Part shown: positions 57,889 through 64,000 of the stretch, piece after piece | Layout of the letters: each line of letters begins with the position of its first letter | Numbering within the stretch: position 1 is the first letter of the stretch | Assembly (NCBI GenBank): GCA_018907035.1 | Contig: JACCIC010000165.1 | Span: forward strand, 62,001-126,000 | Origin: Sycobia sp. Sy_11 | Taxonomy: Eukaryota; Arthropoda; Insecta; Hymenoptera; Epichrysomallidae | Length of the DNA stretch: 64,000 nt | Reading direction: 5' to 3' | The notes under the pieces: model-generated | Seen by the model: the letters and a program-made list of their open reading frames with translations, nothing else | Told to the model about the DNA's origin: nothing | The model's database searches: none | Position numbers and translations under genes: made by a program

Positions 57889-59258
57889 AGTCCAGGCGAA
57901 TTAGGTCCAAAATGGATCTAATTGCCGTAAATATGCATCAATAATAAAAATTGGTTATCAGAAAAGAGAAAAACTAATATTGAATTACGTTAATATTATA
58001 ACATAAAGACAAACAATGAAGTAAAAGTAATTTTAAATGATTAAATAAACTAATATAAAATTGAAAGGAATTAATTAATGTTATTATACATTGGATATAA
58101 TAGAATTACCGTATTAGAACCAAGAGCACTATGAAGTTTAGAAAAAATAAAGTTAAATTAAAAAAAAAAATCATCAAAATAGCTGCTTTTATAGTAAAGA
58201 TATTCTATTTTACAACTAAAATCGAGAGCGACGAAGCTGGAGCTGTCTATGACGCAGTGCGGGAATATGCGCATGCTCAGTAGGCGGCGCCGCGATGTCT
58301 GCGCCAGGACAGATAAGCTGCCACCAGCCGTCGCTGATGCCACGCGTAAAAACTTTTTATAAATGTTACATTCAAAGATAATTACTAATAATTTAGAATG
58401 TATTAATAAATGTAAAGATAGATTAACCTGTATACTTGCACCTGGCCAAATTTCAAGTTAAAATGTTAATTGAATGACAAGTAATAAATAATAGTTTAAA
58501 CAAAAATTTTCTCAATTTCTATTGGTCGTATGAAAATGTGCAAGGGCTCAAAACTTTTCTTTTTTTAATCGTAATAAAATGCACTTTGTTTCAATATTCT
58601 AGTGTTAAAAACTTCCGAGATATCGACCCTAGCAACGGTGTTTTTCACTTTAAACAATATAAAAATTTAATTTAAAAATCTGGTCTTTTCAGCTTTGATT
58701 ACTATTAATATCCTCTAATGATTGCATTTTACTGCATTAAAAAATTCCCAGCCGTTGGCGAACTTCGCAATGGTTAATTTGCAATATAAATAATTTTGCA
58801 ACTGGTCGCCATTTTGAAAGTACACTTTGTAATTTGAATCGTAGTATAAGTACATGAAAAAACATTTATTTGCGCCATTATTATTGAATTTCAATTGCTT
58901 AAACAAATTGTATAGCTCTTTGAATATCGAAATTTTTTCCATTCTCATTGTTTATTCAACAATAGAAAAATCGACTTTTTAAGTTTTTACTGTACGTACT
59001 TTTGTTCAGAATTATCTCCTGCACAACTTTTATACGAAACATTTTTCGATTAGAGCAATATTATTTAAACTATTGAAGAAAAAGTAAAAAAAGAGCTTTT
59101 ATTTTTGCTATTTTGCAATAAATAAATACGTCGCCGATGAGGTACGATCCCGACAATTTAGGGTCTTATTCTACACATCCTCATTTATCATTTAATGCAA
59201 AAAAATAGGCGTTCGAGAAATTGTTGAATCAAAACCCTAATTCGCCTGGACTATATGG
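57889..59258. mobile_element. 1.37-kb DNA transposon with 17-bp perfect TIRs, class unknown
   Basis: AGTCCAGGCGAATTAGG at 57889-57905 and its exact reverse complement at 59242-59258 bound a 1370-bp segment. The flanks are TATAT-like, so a short TA-type target duplication is possible. The interior is mostly AT-rich, with a GC-rich patch at 58215-58345, and has no recognisable transposase. The 77-codon minus frame at 58715-58948 has no known domain. It is probably a non-autonomous element. Confidence 0.65.
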
Positions 59259-59395
59259 GCTCTGGCAATCTTTCCCTATTATCTTTGATGAAACCTTTAA
59301 ATATGTAGAATTAATTTACGATCAGACTTTTTACAATGACAATTCTTCGTTATACTTTGAAGGAATGAGGAATCAGAAAATCAATTTATTTAATT

Positions 59396-60316
59396 ACTAG
59401 CATCCCCCGTCTCGGCTTCGCCCGAGATAATAATTTAACCGATTTCATAAACAACTGAATAATATTTAAAAAAAATATATAAAGTAAAAAGTACTCTTAT
59501 ATATACAAATCTATATTTTTATAAATAATTGACCGTAATTTACCTATCGTCAGTTCCAAAAGATAATATTTTGCCGACTATTTTATACAATCACACACAC
59601 ATGCATATTACACACAACTTTTATGGGAAAAATTGTACTTTCGAGTTCAAGCGGTAGAGCAAGATGTCCAAGTCTCTCGAGACGACGTTTTCGGAAAGTT
59701 AATGCTCGGACTATAGGAAATTTCTCGAGACGCCTGCTATATAGAGTATTGTGTTGGGGAGGTAGAATACAATATCCAGGTATCCCGGGACGAATCTTAC
59801 TGGGAGTGTGCGTGTTCGAATGATAGAATACGAATCTCGTCATAGAAGTCGGACTGGCATATCTGGATTTTGCTTCCCACCAGCTATACATGAAATTCCA
59901 CATAGAAGTCGTTTCAAAACACCTGGAAATCGCATTCTATGATCCGAACATGAAACTCCCCCTAGAAGTTAATTATACTATAACTTATTAATACTTTAAG
60001 CCGACTACATTGAGTTGATGTTCGTGATTCAAGACGCCACCTAGTGGTCGCTGGTGAAACTGACCACTAAAACTGTTAACTTAATTTATTGTTAAAAGTA
60101 AAATGATTTTCAAGAAAAAACATAGCCTATGTCCTTCCCAAGATAATATAGAATCTATATGTCAAATTTCAGAATAACAGGTTCAGTAGTTTTTTCGGTT
60201 ATCGCGTATAAACAAAACACGCTTTGTCTTTATAAATTATTATGAATGATATATGATATAATATGATATGATATGATATGACATGATATGGTATGATATG
60301 ATATGATATGATATGA
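59396..60316 (+). mobile_element. RTE-like/SINE-like repeat with (TATGA)n tail
   Basis: It begins ACTAGCATCCCCCGTCTCGG followed by CTTCGCCCGAG, a start widespread in insect repeats. It contains degenerate internal units around CATAGAAGTCG (59840-59960). The 3' part, GCCTATGTCCTTCCCAAGAT to GTTCAGTAGTTTTTTCGG, matches many RTE-type 3' ends. It finishes in a TATGA microsatellite (60246-60316). No RT is present, so it is non-autonomous. Other pieces lie at 42690-42835 and 63703-64000. Confidence 0.65.
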
Positions 60317-60748
60317 TGTAAAAATGAAAATGTAACAAAAATGATATTAACTCTGAAGTATTATAGATTTATTAAAAATAAATAAGATGGAGTGTGTTTA
60401 GAATATATAAAATAAAGTTTTTCTAAGTAAAACTTTAATGTTGAGCAGCATATGTTCAATTTTTCAATGATATTTATCTTCCGTTTTTATAGGTTTTTAC
60501 AAGTTTTATACTCTTTTTAAATGTAACCGCGCTGCTAATCCAATCATCGCGAAGTCTGTAGTGCGCATGTGACGAATCTTAGAACAACTTGCTATGTTTC
60601 AACTCCAAATCCAAATATTGTACGCATTTGCTTTTTAGAACGAATTTTATAATAGTTTTAATACGTTATAATGTTTTTATTAAACACACATTAACAAATT
60701 TGGTATTAACTTTATATTTTTAGTTTTTGTTTTTGTATGCATTATTGA

Positions 60749-60822
<74 letters not shown>

Positions 60823-61353
60823 AACATAATCTTGTAAGTTTAAGGGTTTTTAAGTTATAATATATTTTTAATATATTTATGATTAAATGCTTTTCTTATT
60901 AAAAGATTTGGCTTTATATGCTTCTGGCATAATGTAGTTGCTAGTGAATACAATTCGTATATGGAAAATATCCAAAATAGGTAATACACAATAATTTTTT
61001 TATTTTCAACTTGCTCTTTTCAGTTGTATTTTTTTATTTCTAGATTTTCATTTATCTCATAGAAGTAATCAGAAAGCTTAATAGAAAATTGAGGTAAGCA
61101 TATTATTTTTTTCTAACATTCATCCATACTTATGTAGGCCAAAAACAAAAGTTTTTTTTGAAGTTAATAAATTTGTTTTCCTCTTAAATATTAAAATATT
61201 TGTCTCACTATAACTTTTATGGTTCGTCCATAATTTGAGAAAATTTATAATTTTAAATTTGATTCTAGTTTATATTTTTCTACATGCTCAATAATAAAAC
61301 TATAGATATATTATATACTTTATTTGTGCTTATGTTGACTGTATTTAGATAAA
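60317..61353. other. AT-rich DNA with a 68-bp TA microsatellite
   Basis: The TA tract spans 60752-60819. No coding or repeat assignment for the rest. Confidence 0.5.
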
Positions 61354-62609
61354 TTAATAAATATTTCTTTTGATCTTATAGTCCAGTTAAATAAATTAAA
61401 ATTAATACATAATAATATCAATATATATTTATATCAATACTAATACATATTAATATATAATTAATTGAAAATTATAATGACTGTCAGACTGTCCTTGTTT
61501 AAAATCACCCCTATAGACTAATCTGAAATAAAAATATATTAACTGAAAAAAAAACTTTATTAGTGAAGTGCAATCTGACTGACCCGAACACCTAATAAAG
61601 CCAAACCAGAACAATAAAATTGTAACATAAGGATTTTAGACAGAATAATTTACAGATAGTAAGGGAAACTTTCATTAATAATTGATATCAAATTGAATTT
61701 ATTAATAAGTTAATTGCAGAAAGATTGTTTATATTTATAATACCAAAACTAGACGTAATGTAAGAGTTGATGTTAATAGGGGCAAAATCATTGTTTTATT
61801 CTATGTTAGAGGATTGTTGAAAAGATTTAAAAGAAATTTTTGGAAATATAACATTCAAATTTTCTTTACAAATAGAAATAATTTAAATAAGTTATTTAAT
61901 AATTGCAAAGATAAAGATGATGTATGTTTAAAATCTGAAATTGTTTACAAAATTAATTGTATGGATTGCAATGAATGCTACATTGGACAAACAGGTAGAT
62001 ATTTAAAAAAGAGAATTTATGAACATAAATAATTGTTTAAAGTTTTTACATTCTTTTGATTTTATGAATGTAGATATTTTGAAACATGGTATTAGTAATA
62101 AGTACAAAAGGGAGAGTCTTGAAAGTATTCACACTTCCAGAAATCGAAATAATGTGAATTTAATGTTAGAGTCAAGTAAATTAGATAACATTGGTTTTGA
62201 ACATTTTGTGTAGAGAGGGAATTGTATATTCAAATTACTAAATGTTTAGTTTAGTGAGGATAGGATTATATAGAAATTAGAATATTAATATAAGGTTTAT
62301 TTTAGTTCTTGATGAGGTGCCGTAGCGAGCTCTAAACGTTGGACAACCTCAACCTATCTTCACTTGGGTACATGCGGTGGGGTCAGTAAGATCGCACTTT
62401 ACTAATCAAGAATTGTTTTCAGCTAATACATTTTTATTTTAGATTAGTCTAGGGGGTGATTTTAAACAAGGACAATCTGACTGTCATTATAATTTTCAAT
62501 TAATTATACATTGATATGTATTAGTATTGATATAAATATATATTGATATTATGTATTAATTTTAATTTATTGAATTGGACTGTAAGACCAGTAGAAATAT
62601 TTATTAATT
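61354..62609 (+). mobile_element. Short Penelope-like element between long inverted arms
   Basis: Positions 61354-61590 and 62370-62609 are imperfect inverted repeats. Shared parts include AATTAATAAATATTTC/GAAATATTTATTAATT at the outer ends, a long AT-rich block, and GACTGTCCTTGTTTAAAATCACCCC-like sequence split by small differences. Between them lies a GIY-YIG endonuclease fragment. The ends also resemble 524-620 and 2436-2462 of PLE 1. Confidence 0.75.
61740..62213 (+). pseudogene. PLE GIY-YIG endonuclease fragment
   Basis: 61814-62032 includes LLKRFKRNFWKYNIQIFFTN and EIVYKINCMDCNECYIGQTG then RYLKKRIYEHK, the GIY-YIG core with its zinc-like Cys pair. A deletion and frameshift at about 62025 remove the segment after YEHK. 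62040-62213 continues FLHSFDFMNVDILKHGISNK and YKRESLESIHTSRN. The whole RT domain is absent. Confidence 0.82.
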
Positions 62610-63338
62610 ATATTACAAGATAAATATATATGGATATAAATAACTTTATTTCATTAAATATTATATATTACTTAAGTTTATCATTAACAGAAAGAGAATT
62701 TTATACTTTTTTCATAAATTGAGTTAATAAATTTATCATTGAGATACCTAAATAATCAATATTATATCATGTACTTAACATTCCGTGCACTGAAATATAT
62801 ATATGCATATTATTGTATATATACGATAATGAAGATTTGGCTCTTATTATGTAATAATTGTTTGTGTGAGCAAATATCTAAAATTAAATTATTTTACTTC
62901 AGTTTTGATTGTTTTATAAATTTATACATTTACATGATTTTCATTTCATACTTAAATAAAATGATATGATTTGTGAATACTTAATTACAAATACTTAAAA
63001 TTATTTATAAAATCTAAAATTTTTGTACAGATTAGTATTCTTAAGTTTTCACAAATAGGAAGATGTACATGGTAGAAAATATTTTCCTTCATAAGAATTT
63101 ATTTTAATATTGAATAAGTATTTATCATCCTTTATAAGAAGAATGGATATTTTTATGACAATCTAAGTGTTAATTTTATTTACAGCTGAAATTGTTATCA
63201 ATTTTTAAATGACTACTTTAGTCTAATATTTTTTGATAATAAAATTTTTGATTTGTCAATTGTTAAATAAATAATACCATTGGTTTGCATAATGTCCAAG
63301 ACAATTTAGAATTTTCATAGAAGAGATTATATATTCCA
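62610..63338. other. AT-rich DNA, nothing identified
   Basis: Small AT-driven open frames only. It ends at a short CATAT tract. Confidence 0.45.
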
Positions 63339-63362
63339 AATCTACATATCATATCATACTAG

Positions 63363-63702
63363 TGTGGGGGTTGCATCCTCCACATAACCACGCCACGAGC
63401 GCCCTCACCACCGAAAGTGGGGGTAGCGGAGGCAACGAAGCGCATCCGCGCTATAGTAGATTTAGTCTTATCGTGTAGCTGCTAGAGAGGACAGGTACGC
63501 CTGTATATATACATGTAATAAAGTCATATATAATATTCGGACGTAGACTCGTTTTCTGTTTCGGTATCCTAGAATCGTAACGAATCCTATCCATCCTTAA
63601 ATTAATCCTCGTACATGTTCGGGCCAGAATTAAGCCATTTTCACGGGTCGCGCGGTGGAAGATATATTTATCATCGTACATAAATATATGCAAAACCCGA
63701 CA
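63363..63702. repeat. Solo LTR, 340 bp, TGTGGGGG...CCCGACA, with CTAG target duplication
   Basis: It starts TGTGGGGGTTGC and ends AAAACCCGACA (TG...CA). CTAG occurs immediately on both sides (63359-63362 and 63703-63706). Inside are a TATATATAC box near 63501 and AATAAA at 63515. The CATAT microsatellite tail of the adjacent repeat continues on both sides, so the LTR was inserted into that tail. Orientation is inferred from the TATA and AATAAA order as plus. Confidence 0.82.
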
Positions 63703-64000
63703 CTAGTCATATCATATCATATCATATCATACTCATTTATAAAGACAAAGCGTATCTTTGTTTGTACGCGATAACCGAAAAAACTACTGAACCTGTTATT
63801 CTGAAATTTGACATATAGATTCTATATTATCTTGGGAAGGACATAGGCTATGTTTTTTTATTAAAAATCATTTTACTTTCATCAATAAATAAAGTTAATT
63901 AATGGTTTTAACAATCAGTTTCATCAGCGGCCATTAGGTGGCTTCTTGAATCACGAACATCAACTCAAAGTAGTCCGCTTAAAGTATTAATACCAGGCCA
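63703..64000 (-). mobile_element. RTE-like repeat, reversed, continuing past the window end
   Basis: The reverse complement matches 59960-60316 from GATTCAAGACGCCACCTAGT-like sequence through GCCTATGTCCTTCCCAAGAT to the TATGA tail. The tail also appears at 63340-63358, left of the solo LTR. The 5' part lies outside the window. Confidence 0.78.

Noticed and set aside
58715..58948. 77-codon minus-strand frame inside the 17-bp-TIR element
   Set aside because: Considered as a transposase remnant, but no catalytic motif is visible and it is too short.
59583..59903. 106-codon minus frame in the RTE-like repeat
   Set aside because: Falls in noncoding repeat sequence with degenerate internal units; no RT or endonuclease motif.

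Overview
The window looks like an AT-rich insect nuclear genome, most likely hymenopteran and plausibly an ant. The evidence is the repeat content: several mariner lineages, Penelope-like, Copia, Gypsy, BEL/Pao and R1-like retroelements, a Polinton relic, and many TA, TG and AG microsatellites. There are no bacterial operons, CRISPR arrays, tRNA or rRNA genes, and no origin that I can recognise. Almost every long reading frame belongs to a transposable element, and most are broken. Two small pieces look like host gene exons: the last two exons of a plus-strand gene at 10443-10732 with a poly(A) signal, and a possible first coding exon at 20334-20508. Neither could be assigned to a family.

Layout. 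0.5-5.0 kb: a Penelope-like element (PLE) with a full-length, stop-bearing mariner next to a truncated one. 5.2-8.2 kb: an LTR-like repeat, an array of palindromes sharing a GGAGCGCC-type core, and a 115-bp TG microsatellite. 8.2-12 kb: mostly unique DNA with the host exons. 12-18.6 kb: three mariner relics and a 558-bp MITE. 20.3-24.3 kb: the possible host exon, a decayed Copia element and an LTR-like end. 24.6-28.1 kb: an IS630-related transposase relic and a Polinton/Maverick relic. 28.4-39.5 kb: LTR-like DNA, a decayed Gypsy element, an R1-like non-LTR fragment and unassigned ORF remnants. 40-45 kb: microsatellites and a second, diverged copy of the palindrome array. 45.3-50.3 kb: a BEL/Pao relic, mariner pieces, and a near-identical 1.27-kb copy of 2013-3286. 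50.5-52.3 kb: a mariner with an unrelated 346-bp segment between two copies of one of its own parts. 52.9-56 kb: a BEL/Pao derivative with two long open frames but no reverse transcriptase. 57-64 kb: mariner ends, a 1.37-kb element with terminal inverted repeats, RTE-like repeats with TATGA tails, a short PLE between inverted arms, and a solo LTR inserted in a TATGA tail.

The elements do not form a pathway. What the window records is layered insertion, truncation and duplication. The least explained signals are the paired palindrome arrays (6.1-7.0 and 42.9-43.8 kb), the mariner carrying a 346-bp foreign segment, the RT-less Pao derivative, the PLE between inverted arms, and a 72-nt imperfect hairpin at 8718-8789. 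All similarity statements come from reading the sequence and from general knowledge of the families; no database search was run.
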